The notes: generated by a model not told the origin, from the letters alone. DNA of 64,000 nt from JAXMBN01 sp046349875 (GCA_046349875.1 JAXMBN010000024.1:1-64000); one strand, 5' to 3'. Counted from the first letter of the stretch, positions 18,840-27,490 are shown. Made by a program: numbers and translations.

Positions 18840-21185
18840 TTATCGACGATCGCCACCCCGGTCACCACCGCGATCGCCACCACGGTCACCGCCGCGTCCT
18901 CGACCACGATGACCACCGCGTCCGCGATGGCCGCCGCCGCGATGACCGCCTCGGTCGCCACCACGATCACCACCGCGATCGCCGCCACGGTCGCCTCGAT
19001 CGGATCGTTCAGCGTATTCACGGCGAGGAGCTTCGAATTCGCCATCTTCCATATCGCCATCGGGTTGTGGCTGAGCAAACTCGTCTACGAGTCCGAGTTC
19101 TTCCAGAGCACGGCGACGTGATAGTTTCACGCGGTCATGATCATCGATATCGATAACCAAGACTTGCATTGAATCACCAACTTTGCAGATCACATCGACG
19201 CTCGAAACATATCCGCTCGAAAGTTCGGAGATATGGCACAATCCATCGCGTCCAGGGAGGATTTCGACGAAGGCACCAAAGTCACGAATGCTCGTCACAG
19301 TGCCGTCATAGATCTTGCCAATTTGAACGGTTGCCGTGCAGGCTTCAACGCGAGCCAATGCAGCCTTCGCAGCATCGGCATCCACGCTGGCCACGGTGAC
19401 GGTTCCATCATCCTCGACATCGATCGTAGCACCAGTATCTTCTTGGATGGCGCGAATGTTCTTGCCGCCAGGACCAATCAGCATGCCGATCTTCTCGGGA
19501 TCGATCTTGGTGCGGAGCAATCGAGGTGCATGTCGACTGGTCTCCGAACGTGGGCGAGGAATGCAAGAAAGCATCTTGCGAAGGATCTCAATGCGAGCTT
19601 CGCGAGCTTGCTTGAGCGTTCCGCGAATGATTTCATCCGAAATTCCGTCGATCTTGAGGTCGAGCTGAATACCGGTGATACCGTTCTGTGTTCCCGAAAT
19701 CTTGAAGTCCATATCGCCGTAGTGGTCTTCATCACCGATGATGTCAGTGAGAAGCACGAAGCGATCGCCTTGTTCTTTTTGACGAACGAGACCAATCGAA
19801 ATACCAGCGACAGGATTGGTGATCGGAACACCAGCGGCCATCAATGCCAAGCAACCACCGCACACGCTGGCCATCGAGGAAGAGCCGTTGCTTTCCATGA
19901 TGTCGCTGATAACGCGAATGGTGTATGGGAAATCGTCTGGATCTGGCAATACGGGTTCAAGGCTTCGTTCGGCCAAGGCACCGTGTCCAATTTCGCGACG
20001 ACCTGGTGCGCGGATGGGGCGGCATTCGCCTACGGAGAAGGAAGGGAAGTTGTAGTCCAGCATGAACTTCTTGCTATATTCTTCAACCAATCCGTCCACT
20101 CGTTGCTCATCACGACCGGTACCCAAAGTAACGGTGACGAGAGCCTGGGTTTCCCCACGTTGGAACAAAGCCGAACCGTGAACGCGAGGCAGTAGATCGG
20201 CTTCGCAATCGATAGCGCGGAGCGAGGTGTAATCGCGACCATCGGGACGAGTGCCCGACATAATGAGATCGCGCACTGCAGATTCTTGAAGATCTGCCCA
20301 AACGCGATCGAACGCATGGGAGCAAATGGCCCCTTCCGCATTGGGGTCAGGAATCATTTCTGCAACAGCTGCTTCTTTGACCTGACGCTTGGCTTCGGCG
20401 CGATCTTGCTTGCCAACCGTCTGGTTTGCAGCGCGAAGTTTGTCGAAGTAACGATCTTTGAGTTGGCTCAGGAGAGCCGAATCATCGATCGCGGTGTATT
20501 CCATCTTGGTTGGCTGTACCTTTTCCACGAATTCCATGATCAGCGCGATGATTTCGCGAATGGTATTGTGGGCAAAGGTGATGGCTTCGATCATTTCCGC
20601 TTCAGGGATTTCTTGAGCGAACCCTTCGATCATGACCACTTCGCGTTGGTTGCCCGAGACGATCATGTCGAGATCGCTTTCTTCCAACTGATCTTGAGTT
20701 GGGAAGGCGATGAGGTTTCCGTCGATTCGACCAACGCGAGTCGAAGCGATTGGACCTTGGAAAGGAAGTGGGCTGATCATCAACGCAGCTGCGGCACCGT
20801 TCATGGCGAGCACGTCAGCATCGTTCTGCATGTCGCTCGAGAGTACCATGGCCTGGATTTGAACTTCGTCGATGAATCCTTTTGGAAACAACGGCCGAAT
20901 AGGACGATCGATCAATCGACTGGTGAGAGTTTCTTTAGTGGTTGGACGGCCTTCACGCTTGAGGAATCCTCCTGGAAACTTTCCAGCTGCCGCCATGCGC
21001 TCGCGATAGTCGCAAGTCAAAGGGAAGAAATCGGTTCCGGGCCGCGATGGTCCGGTGGATACTGCATCCAAAACAACGGTGTCCCCGTACTGTACGAGAA
21101 CGCAAGCAGTGGCTTGCTTTGCGATTTGCCCTGTTTCAATCGACAGGACGGAATCGCCAATCTTTTTTTCAACTCGAATTTTCAC
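18840..21185 (-). CDS. pnp: Polyribonucleotide nucleotidyltransferase with Arg/Gly/Asp-repeat tail
   Basis: PNPase degrades RNA 3' to 5' by phosphorolysis. The 781-residue protein starts at a GTG (MKIRVEKKIGDSVLSIETGQ). It has two RNase PH domains (GGFLKREGRPTTKETLTSRL; LFQRGETQALVTVTLGTGRD) around a helical domain, then a KH domain (IGMLIGPGGKNIRAIQEDTG) and an S1 domain (GTVTSIRDFGAFVEILPGRD). After residue about 728 comes a tail of some 50 residues made of Arg-Gly-Gly-Asp and His-Arg-Gly units, not found in E. coli PNPase. RGG-type tails bind RNA. It follows rpsO, the arrangement known from E. coli. Confidence 0.97.
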   Translation of the reverse strand: MKIRVEKKIGDSVLSIETGQIAKQATACVLVQYGDTVVLDAVSTGPSRPGTDFFPLTCDYRERMAAAGKFPGGFLKREGRPTTKETLTSRLIDRPIRPLFPKGFIDEVQIQAMVLSSDMQNDADVLAMNGAAAALMISPLPFQGPIASTRVGRIDGNLIAFPTQDQLEESDLDMIVSGNQREVVMIEGFAQEIPEAEMIEAITFAHNTIREIIALIMEFVEKVQPTKMEYTAIDDSALLSQLKDRYFDKLRAANQTVGKQDRAEAKRQVKEAAVAEMIPDPNAEGAICSHAFDRVWADLQESAVRDLIMSGTRPDGRDYTSLRAIDCEADLLPRVHGSALFQRGETQALVTVTLGTGRDEQRVDGLVEEYSKKFMLDYNFPSFSVGECRPIRAPGRREIGHGALAERSLEPVLPDPDDFPYTIRVISDIMESNGSSSMASVCGGCLALMAAGVPITNPVAGISIGLVRQKEQGDRFVLLTDIIGDEDHYGDMDFKISGTQNGITGIQLDLKIDGISDEIIRGTLKQAREARIEILRKMLSCIPRPRSETSRHAPRLLRTKIDPEKIGMLIGPGGKNIRAIQEDTGATIDVEDDGTVTVASVDADAAKAALARVEACTATVQIGKIYDGTVTSIRDFGAFVEILPGRDGLCHISELSSGYVSSVDVICKVGDSMQVLVIDIDDHDRVKLSRRRALEELGLVDEFAQPQPDGDMEDGEFEAPRREYAERSDRGDRGGDRGGDRGGDRGGHRGGGHRGRGGHRGRGRGGDRGGDRGGDRGGDRR

Positions 21186-21506
21186 GCTTACTTTTTCCTA
21201 CTTGCGAGTTCGAAATACAATCATTCAAAACGTAAGATGTGCCTGAAAGTCCTTGCTCAAATATGGGGCAGACCTGACTTCGCACAAACTCCATCGAACA
21301 ACGACTGGAGTTCAAGAATTCCACTACAAATACAGCCTCGTCCACATCCGTGAGGCTTGATTCAGGCACAACAACTAAGACGACAGCCCTAGAAAGAAGA
21401 CGGCTGCCGGCTTGTCAACAACACTACACACTACATCGGCAGCTGCACAACGCTTACCAACGACGTTGTGCAGGCAAAAAAGAAATCAATGAGGTCAACG
21501 ACCCAA
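21186..21506 (-). promoter_or_regulatory. rpsO-pnp intergenic leader with 10-bp stem-loop
   Basis: A 321-bp gap separates rpsO from pnp. It contains a perfect 10-bp inverted repeat at 21443-21452 and 21464-21473 (CTGCACAACG, 11-base loop). On the pnp-coding strand no T run follows, so it is not a standard terminator; a T-rich stretch precedes it. In E. coli the pnp leader is a long RNA with an RNase III-processed stem through which PNPase represses itself; a similar role here is inference. I see no open frame in it. Confidence 0.5.
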
Positions 21507-21776
21507 CTATTTACGAATACCGAGCCGAGAAATGATGTCCAAGTATCGTTGTGGATCGTGCTTTCGGACGTAGTCCAAAAGGCTGCGTCGACGGCTTACC
21601 AACTGCAGCAAACCGCGGCGGCTCGAATAATCCTTGGTATGCGAACGCATATGCTCTGTCAGAGCGTTGATGCGCTCCGTCAATAAAGCAATTTGAACCT
21701 GTGGGGACCCACTATCACCACTTCCTGTGGCGAACTGGGAAACAACTTCACGCTTACGCTCCGCAGTAATGCTCAT
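21507..21776 (-). CDS. rpsO: 30S ribosomal protein S15
   Basis: An 89-residue S15, the normal length, beginning MSITAERKREVVSQF. The 16S-binding signature runs from GSPQVQIALLTERI through LTEHMRSHTKDYSSRRGL to SRRRSLLDYV. S15 nucleates the 30S platform. It lies upstream of pnp on the same strand, a widely conserved pair. Confidence 0.98.
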   Translation of the reverse strand: MSITAERKREVVSQFATGSGDSGSPQVQIALLTERINALTEHMRSHTKDYSSRRGLLQLVSRRRSLLDYVRKHDPQRYLDIISRLGIRK

Positions 21777-21912
21777 AGCTTCTCAACAACCTCTTCCACA
21801 ATTCCTCGAATCTTAGGCTAAACATGGTAACCGAATTTCCAAACCATGCAACCGCACTTCTATCTTTCTCTTCAGGGACTGTCCCCATTTTTCATAATCC
21901 CATTCCTCACCC
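21777..21912. other. rpsO upstream region
   Basis: No gene. It should hold the rpsO promoter and leader. A single GGGACTGTCCCC element near 21875-21886 resembles the core of the adjacent 22-bp repeats. Confidence 0.4.
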
Positions 21913-22088
21913 CATGGGGACTGACCCCGAGGTGCATAGGGACTAACCCCGAGTTGCATGGGGACTAACCCCGTGGTGCATGGGGACTAACCCCGTGGTG
22001 CATGGGGACTAACCCCGTGGTGCATGGGGACTGACCCCGTGGTGCATGGGGACTGACCCCGAGGTGCATGGGGACTGACCCCGTGGGG
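21913..22088. repeat. Tandem array, about eight copies of a 22-bp unit
   Basis: Seven full copies and one partial copy of a 22-bp unit (consensus CATGGGGACTRACCCCGTGG plus TG) run head to tail without spacers. Full copies begin at 21913, 21935, 21957, 21979, 22001, 22023 and 22045; the partial one begins at 22067. Each unit contains GGGG-ACTRA-CCCC, able to form a four-pair GC mini-hairpin. Copies differ at the R position and in GTGGTG versus GAGGTG or GAGTTG. The unit is not a multiple of three and no gene crosses it. It lies between the terminator of the Met/Gly-rich gene and rpsO. Confidence 0.97.
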
Positions 22089-22094
22089 TCGTAA

Positions 22095-22125
22095 AAGAAA
22101 AAAGGGCGGGTATTACCCGCCCTTT
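22095..22125 (-). terminator. Rho-independent terminator after Met/Gly-rich gene
   Basis: An 11-bp stem (AAAGGGCGGGT, loop of three, then its complement) is followed on the minus strand by a T-rich run. It lies 28 bases past the TAA at 22153-22155, the stop of the repaired reading frame, which supports that frame. Confidence 0.92.
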
Positions 22126-22152
22126 GGACTTTTGGAGTTCGAATCGAGAGCG

Positions 22153-23054
22153 TTACTTGAAGGACTCAGACTCGGAACCGGAACGGCTTTCACTGCTGTT
22201 TGCAGCAACCGTCTTTTCAACTTCTTGCGAAAATCGCATGGCGTTTTGGAGTTCGAATGGTGAGAACCACATTTGAACGCCGGTGTATTGCGACACTACC
22301 TTGGGTTTGGCCGAAAGTTCTTGCCAGCTGATTCCATTGGCAAAGTGCCAAGCAGCTGCTTGCGCTGTGTTTTGAGGATTTTGCCGTATCCGAGAGCCTT
22401 GCAGACTTCCGCGATCTTTCCATCAGGATTGAAGGACTCAAGGCGGACCATTTTGTACTTCACGCGTGGGTTCGGGTCCTTCTTGCCATGCTCGAGGCAG
22501 ACGGTGGTGACCTTCATCTTGCGAACCTTATCGGGTTGCAGCTCAAACATGCCGCCGCCCATTCCCATTCCGCCCATGCCCATGCCGCCACCACCCATGC
22601 CCATTCCTCCCATGCCACCCATTCCTCCCATGCCGCCCATTCCACCCATGCCTCCGCCCATTCCTTGCATGCCGCCGCCGCCCATGCCACCCATACCGCC
22701 CATTCCCATTCCACCCATGCCGCCGCCACCCATGCCACCCATACCGCCCATGCCCATTCCGCCCATGCCCATACCGGCTTGGCCAAGAACAGGAACTGCA
22801 GCAAAGGTCTCAGGCAACTTAATCTTGAGTGGTTTGTCGGACTTGTTGCGAATGATCACATTGGCTTCGGTTGCATCTTTGGGAATGAAGTCAACAGCAA
22901 CCAATTCATCTTCCATGGCTTGGAAGAACTCAACGGCTTCCGTTTGTGCAGCGGTGTCTTTCTTGGAGGTTGAATCGTTGTCGTCACCTTTCGCTTGCAA
23001 AGGAAGGGCGAGAGCGAACATCGCGACCAGTTGCCAACGGAAATTGCGAGTCAT
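22153..23054 (-). pseudogene. Secreted Met/Gly-rich protein, frameshifted near C-terminus
   Basis: The ATG at 23054 (AAGGA upstream) opens a signal peptide (MTRNFRWQLVAMFALALPLQ) and a domain of about 75 residues. A stretch of about 85 residues made almost only of GMGG/MGGM units follows, then a Cys-containing domain (MKVTTVCLEHGKKDPNP). Read straight, the frame stops at 22296. At 22376-22377 the coding strand reads ATCCTCAAAAC; restoring one C gives GYGKIPQNTAQ and continues through AAWHFANGISWQELSAKPKV to TAA at 22153, 300 residues in all. The continuation is plausible protein and ends just before a terminator, so I read this as one gene with a lost base. Function unknown. Confidence 0.85.
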
Positions 23055-23589
23055 GGGATATTCCTTCGATGATTCCGAATTCGAAAGGTATGGGGACGGA
23101 CAAGGATTCAATGAACGAGCACAAAACGCGGCTATTCCGCATATTTCGGCACAAGCTAAGCGCACGAAGCAAGCCATGTACCAAATATTGGTGGAGTGCG
23201 CCTAAGGTGTCAGAATAATCCAAATTGTCTGAAAAGGCAAAGATTTAACAACCAGCGTCGGCTGATTTCACGTTTTCTCTCCAAAGCATACTTTCTGTCC
23301 GTGTGGCGAAACGAAACAATTGGAAGCAATCTTGCAACACTTTTTCAGAACTCACGGCCTCGATATCTTACGAATCGCGAAGATCGATGATCGGGTAGTA
23401 GTTTGGGTGGGTGTGGTCTGACATCTTGCCTGATCCCGACAATTGCTGAGAAGTTGTGGCTTCAATTCGGTGCTTTGGTGTCCCTCCGTTGCAAAGCCGG
23501 ATGACTTTGTTACGCTCTCCATGGTTGCATTAGGCACGCACAAGCATATTTAGCACATTCATGATTGTTGACTCGAAAGGGAGACGCGT
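23055..23589. other. Intergenic region between Met/Gly-rich gene and fae
   Basis: A 535-bp stretch between divergent genes. The short open frames in it lack ribosome binding sites and recognisable domains. I see no RNA gene or repeat. It should contain the two promoters. Confidence 0.45.
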
Positions 23590-24087
23590 ATGTCTATGTT
23601 CATTGGCGAAGGCCTCGTCGGCGAAGGCAATGAGATTGCTCACATCGATTTGTTGATCGGATCGAAGGATGGTCCTGTTGGAGTGGCATTCGCCAACGCA
23701 TTGGCGACGCAGAGCGCCGGTCACACCAATCTACTCGCCGTTTTGGAACCCAACGTCGCGATCAAGCCAGCTACGGTGATGATTACCAAGGTAACCATCA
23801 AGGGAATGAAGCAAGCCGTTCAGATGTTTGGTCCTGCTCAGTTTGCTGTTGCGAAGGCAGTGGCAGACAGCGTTGGTGCAGGGGTTATTCCCAAGGACCA
23901 AGCCGAAAACCTAGTCATCGTTTGCGGCGTCTTCATCCATCCAGCAGCTGAAGATGACAAGAAGATTTATCAGTACAATTATGAAGCCACCAAGCTAGCC
24001 ATTGCCAATGCGATGCAAGGCAAGCCCTCGGCTGATGAAATGATTGCGAAGAAGGATTCAGCTTCGCACCCATTCAAGGGTTTCTAG
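23590..24087 (+). CDS. fae: Formaldehyde-activating enzyme (Fae)
   Basis: Fae condenses formaldehyde with tetrahydromethanopterin to methylene-H4MPT, the entry to the H4MPT formaldehyde-oxidation pathway found in methylotrophs, methanogens and planctomycetes. The 165-residue protein is full length, with the N-terminal signature IGEGLVGEGNEIAHIDLLIG, in which His18 matches the catalytic histidine, and the later motifs TNLLAVLEPN and GPAQFAVAKAVADSV. GGGAGA precedes the ATG. It stands alone with its own terminator; no other C1 genes are in this window. Confidence 0.96.
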   Translation: MSMFIGEGLVGEGNEIAHIDLLIGSKDGPVGVAFANALATQSAGHTNLLAVLEPNVAIKPATVMITKVTIKGMKQAVQMFGPAQFAVAKAVADSVGAGVIPKDQAENLVIVCGVFIHPAAEDDKKIYQYNYEATKLAIANAMQGKPSADEMIAKKDSASHPFKGF

Positions 24088-24117
24088 ACTCTGCGATAAA
24101 GTTGAATTGTTAAACGA

Positions 24118-24156
24118 GTTGCAGTCCGCTTCTATGAGGACTGCAACCTTCGTTTT
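24118..24156 (+). terminator. Hairpin terminator after fae
   Basis: A perfect 10-bp inverted repeat (GTTGCAGTCC, 10-base loop, then its complement) is followed by CTTCGTTTT. It lies 31 bases after the fae stop. The T run is interrupted, so strength is uncertain. Confidence 0.75.
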
Positions 24157-24194
24157 GGGGCATAAGAGTTCTTTCCCAGAGGGGACATACCGAG

Positions 24195-25196
24195 GTGCCG
24201 TTCGCGAAAATTGGTCCGATAGCCGTTCAGTTTCCATCTCGAATCGAGACCAATGCGCAGTTGCATCAAGAGTTTCCTGAGTGGGACATTCCACTGATCC
24301 AAGAGAAGACCGGCATCGAATCTCGATATGTCGCGGCTCCGGGACAAACCTCTTCGGACTTGGCAGTGGAAGCTGCCCAGAAACTATTCACGCAGCATGG
24401 AGTCGATCCTGGGTCGATCGACTACGTCTTGCTGTGCACTCAAACTCCCGACTATGTGCTCCCGACAACGGCCTGTCTCGTGCAGGATCGTTTGGGAATC
24501 CCAACCACAGCTGGAGCGTTGGATTTCAATTTGGGTTGCAGCGGATTCGTGTATGGACTTTCGTTGGCCGAGGGGCTTATTCAAAGCCGCCAAGCGAAAC
24601 GTATCTTGTTGCTTACCGCTGAAACCTATACCAAATTGATCGATCGCGAAGATCGGTCTTTGCGGACCATATTCGGCGATGCGGCAGCAGCAACCTTGGT
24701 GGATGCTGGCGATGAACCAACTCTATCCGCATTTCATTTTGGGACCGATGGAAGTGGTGCTGATACCTTGCTGGTCGGAGATGGTGGAGCTCGGCCGGCT
24801 GAAGATGCAATACGTCCGCGCCATCGCAAACGATGGAAAAGCCGGTTGTACATGGATGGTCCGAGCTTGATGAATTTTACGGTTGCAGCAGTACCGTCTT
24901 TGATTCAACAAATACTTGAACGCGGTGCTCTGACAATGGCCGATATTGATTATTTGCTGCTTCATCAAGCGACTTCCAAGATGCTGGTCCAGCTGCGGCA
25001 AACGATTGGTGTCGAGGAAAAGCGGCTCCCAATTCGATTGCAGCATTGCGGCAATACTGTTTCCAGCACTCTTCCCATTCTCATCCACGATTTGCGTTCC
25101 ACGGGTGAGTTGCAAAATGGGATGCGATCCGTCATGGTTGGATTTGGAGTTGGTTGGAGTTGGGCAGGGTGTATTTGGCGTGAGACGTTTCAATGA
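24195..25196 (+). CDS. fabH: 3-oxoacyl-ACP synthase III (KAS III)
   Basis: A 333-residue thiolase-fold condensing enzyme, expected to join acetyl-CoA (or a related starter) to malonyl-ACP to begin fatty-acid synthesis. The catalytic triad is visible: Cys in NLGCSGFVYGL, His in LLLHQATSKM and Asn in LQHCGNTVSS. The glycine-rich GFGVGWSWAG closes the domain. It uses a GTG start after a GAGGGG element. Another type III ketosynthase role (secondary lipid or polyketide) is possible because no fab cluster accompanies it. It overlaps the following gene by four bases. Confidence 0.85.
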   Translation: MPFAKIGPIAVQFPSRIETNAQLHQEFPEWDIPLIQEKTGIESRYVAAPGQTSSDLAVEAAQKLFTQHGVDPGSIDYVLLCTQTPDYVLPTTACLVQDRLGIPTTAGALDFNLGCSGFVYGLSLAEGLIQSRQAKRILLLTAETYTKLIDREDRSLRTIFGDAAAATLVDAGDEPTLSAFHFGTDGSGADTLLVGDGGARPAEDAIRPRHRKRWKSRLYMDGPSLMNFTVAAVPSLIQQILERGALTMADIDYLLLHQATSKMLVQLRQTIGVEEKRLPIRLQHCGNTVSSTLPILIHDLRSTGELQNGMRSVMVGFGVGWSWAGCIWRETFQ

Positions 25197-25741
25197 GCCT
25201 AGCCGGATGTTGTTTGGTCTCGTCTCCCCATTTGGATGATCCCAATTTCTTCCGATCCGTGGTGCTCATCATCGCGCATTCTTCCGAAGGTTGTATGGGT
25301 GTGATCTTGAATCGCCCGACGCACTACTCGGTCCGAACGGTCTTGGAAGAAGCTACGCAAAAGCCGGCTGTGCACGAAGGATCGCTCTACCAAGGTGGAC
25401 CGGTCAACGGCCCCTTGATGGCATTGCATAGCGTGTCCATCTTGTCGGATTGCGAGTGTCAGCCGGGGGTGTACTTTACGAGCAATCGATCCCATCTATT
25501 CAAGCTCGCGCAATTGACGGATATCTCGCTTCGACTCTTCGACGGTTACTCGGGGTGGGGCGCCAATCAACTGGAACAAGAAATGGAACAAGGGGGATGG
25601 CTCCTATGCCGACTGGATGCCGAAGCCATCTTTGGTCCAGATGAACTCCTTTGGGAAACTTGCTTGCGACGCATTGGAAACGACATCTTGTCTTCCAATA
25701 TTCCGCGATTACGTTTACCAGAGGATCCAAGTCATAATTAG
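25193..25741 (+). CDS. YqgE/AlgH family (UPF0301) protein
   Basis: A 182-residue UPF0301 protein with the family hallmarks SPHLDDPNFFRSVVLI, CMGVILNRPT, YQGGPV and FDGYSGWGANQLE. The family is widespread and of uncertain role; AlgH was linked to alginate regulation in Pseudomonas. Its ATG overlaps the fabH stop, and recR follows after 18 bases, so the three are probably one transcript. Confidence 0.92.
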   Translation: MSLAGCCLVSSPHLDDPNFFRSVVLIIAHSSEGCMGVILNRPTHYSVRTVLEEATQKPAVHEGSLYQGGPVNGPLMALHSVSILSDCECQPGVYFTSNRSHLFKLAQLTDISLRLFDGYSGWGANQLEQEMEQGGWLLCRLDAEAIFGPDELLWETCLRRIGNDILSSNIPRLRLPEDPSHN

Positions 25742-25759
25742 GGTAGATGAGGGATCATC

Positions 25760-26359
25760 ATGGCAGAAGTTTCGCAATCGGTCTCGCATTTGATCGATCA
25801 ACTGGGAAAGCTTCCTGGAATTGGCCGGAAGAGTGCCGAGCGTTTGGCGTATCACATTCTTCGCGTTCATGAATCAGAAGCTTTTCAATTGGCCGATGCC
25901 ATTCGCATGGTTCGCCAAAATGTGCATTACTGCAAAGACTGTTTTCATCTTGCGGAAGAAAGTCTTTGTACGATTTGCTCGGACTCCCGCCGCGATCGAT
26001 CCTTGCTTTGTATCGTCGAGCAGCCACGCGATCTGATAGCGCTCGAACAAGCTGGTGTTTACAAGGGGCTCTATCACGTCCTCCTCGGAAGGATCGCGCC
26101 CTTGGAAGGAATAGGCCCCGATCAGTTAACGATTGAATCTTTGGTCGATCGCATTCGAAAAGGAAATTTCAAAGAGCTTATCATGGCCACCAATCCCAAC
26201 GTCGAAGGAGATGGAACGGCGTTGTTTCTTTCGAATGTCCTCTCTGAATTTCCCTTGTCGATCACTCGGCTTGCTCGCGGTGTTACCTCGGGAAGCATCT
26301 TGGAATACACCAACAAAGAGATTTTGGCCGATGCTCTGTCGGGAAGGCAAAAATTCTAG
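25760..26359 (+). CDS. recR: Recombination protein RecR
   Basis: RecR, with RecO and RecF, loads RecA at gaps during recombinational repair. The 199-residue protein is standard length: a helix-hairpin-helix region (LPGIGRKSAERLAYHIL), a zinc finger (CKDCFHLAEESLCTIC), a Toprim domain (LCIVEQPRDLIALEQAG) and the C-terminal RLARGVTSGSILEYTN signature. Many bacteria place recR beside dnaX; here the neighbours are fabH and algH instead. Confidence 0.97.
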   Translation: MAEVSQSVSHLIDQLGKLPGIGRKSAERLAYHILRVHESEAFQLADAIRMVRQNVHYCKDCFHLAEESLCTICSDSRRDRSLLCIVEQPRDLIALEQAGVYKGLYHVLLGRIAPLEGIGPDQLTIESLVDRIRKGNFKELIMATNPNVEGDGTALFLSNVLSEFPLSITRLARGVTSGSILEYTNKEILADALSGRQKF

Positions 26360-26714
26360 TCCGACTTTTGAAAAATGGGCGTTTCCCCAACAAAAATCGT
26401 TGAAAACTTCGATCCAAGGTCAGGAAGGATGCAAGAAGGGAATCCGCACCGGCTAAGCCAATACGGAGCGTTCTTGGCCGAATAACCTCTGAACGTAGCA
26501 GCGATGGAGCGGATCCTGATTCGGCTCTACGTTTCCAGTGAATTGCCCTTCGGTGCGTTGCGCAGATTGCGTATACGCACTGTCGCGGTCGTCGCTCCAG
26601 GTTCCTCCTGGCGAAAGTTCGTGGAACGCATTCGGTCTGGGATACAATCTACCCCCTCGAATTGTTACATTGTCGCTTTCGGGCCCCAATCCTTTTCTCA
26701 AATGGAATGCAGTA
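26360..26714. other. Intergenic region downstream of recR
   Basis: A 355-bp stretch with no convincing gene. In-frame upstream extensions of the next gene reach into it but are unlike protein. A fragment near 26415-26440 resembles the SRP RNA loop only superficially. No clear terminator is visible. Confidence 0.4.
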
Positions 26715-27443
26715 ATGAATTCGACGCAATTGAGTCTCTCACGATCGATGGGATGGATGTTCAAAAGTCCCAATTGGATGACGAACATTTTTTGGATGGT
26801 GATCTGTGCATTGCTCGGTACTGTCGTCGTCGGAAGTTTGGTGGCTATGGGGTATCAGATCGAGATCATTCAAAAGCGAAGTCGAGGGCGTGAGGATGCG
26901 TTGCCAGACTTTCAAGCAGAACGGTTCATGGATTATTTGGTTCGAGGTGCGTGGCCATTTCTCATCAATATGGTCTTTGGTTTCGTCATCACCATGGTGA
27001 TGATGATCTTCTTCGTGGTATTCACGCTGATCGGATCCATATTGTCCAATGGCGAGCCTTCACCTTTGGTAGGCGTGTTCATGTTTTTGGGAATGTTAAT
27101 CCTTGTGCCCGTCGCCATTTTCATGAGTTTCGTCATGGGACCTTTGTGCCTGCGAGCAGGATTGGCAAATAATCTATCGGAAGGTTTTAAGATTCAATGG
27201 GCGATCGACGTCGCAAAGTTGATGTGGCCGCAAATGTTGCTGGCCATGGTCTTTTCCATCGTGATTGTATTGCTGGCTGAGATCGTTGGCTTGTTGATGT
27301 GCTTTGTGGGAATCTTCTTGACGATTTCTTGGGCGCAGTTGGCCTTTGCAGATTTGGGTGCTCAGCTGTATGACATCTATCTCGAACGCGGTGGCCAACC
27401 CGTTCCGATGATGGGTGAAGCAATGGACGCACAGATTCTGTAA
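26715..27443 (+). CDS. DUF4013 multi-span membrane protein
   Basis: A 242-residue protein starting MNSTQLSLSRSMGWMFKSPN, with an initial hydrophobic span, a short cytoplasmic loop (IIQKRSRGREDALPDF), the DUF4013 motif DYLVRGAWPFLINM and about four further spans in pairs, ending in DIYLERGG. DUF4013 proteins occur in archaea and planctomycetes with no known function. The ATG at 26715 is chosen because the conserved protein begins there; an upstream extension of 59 codons is rejected. Confidence 0.8.
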   Translation: MNSTQLSLSRSMGWMFKSPNWMTNIFWMVICALLGTVVVGSLVAMGYQIEIIQKRSRGREDALPDFQAERFMDYLVRGAWPFLINMVFGFVITMVMMIFFVVFTLIGSILSNGEPSPLVGVFMFLGMLILVPVAIFMSFVMGPLCLRAGLANNLSEGFKIQWAIDVAKLMWPQMLLAMVFSIVIVLLAEIVGLLMCFVGIFLTISWAQLAFADLGAQLYDIYLERGGQPVPMMGEAMDAQIL

Positions 27444-27490
27444 CGATTTGTTTGCATGGGCACGAGCAAGAGTCGAGGCCCTAAAGCACC

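Noticed and set aside
19233..20195. 320-codon plus-strand frame inside pnp.
   Set aside because: It is the antisense of conserved PNPase sequence and has no domain.
21913..22088. CRISPR array.
   Set aside because: Units follow each other directly without spacers, are only 22 bp and no cas genes are near.
22273..23205. Proline/methionine-rich 310-codon frame on the plus strand.
   Set aside because: It is the reverse complement of the Met/Gly-rich gene, which has the signal peptide, ribosome binding site and terminator.
26410..26450. Possible SRP RNA (GGTCAGGAAGGATGCA resembles the conserved loop) just after recR, a place where this RNA sits in some bacteria.
   Set aside because: The stem and tetraloop spacing is wrong, the AGCAGCC strand is missing and no flanking helices pair.
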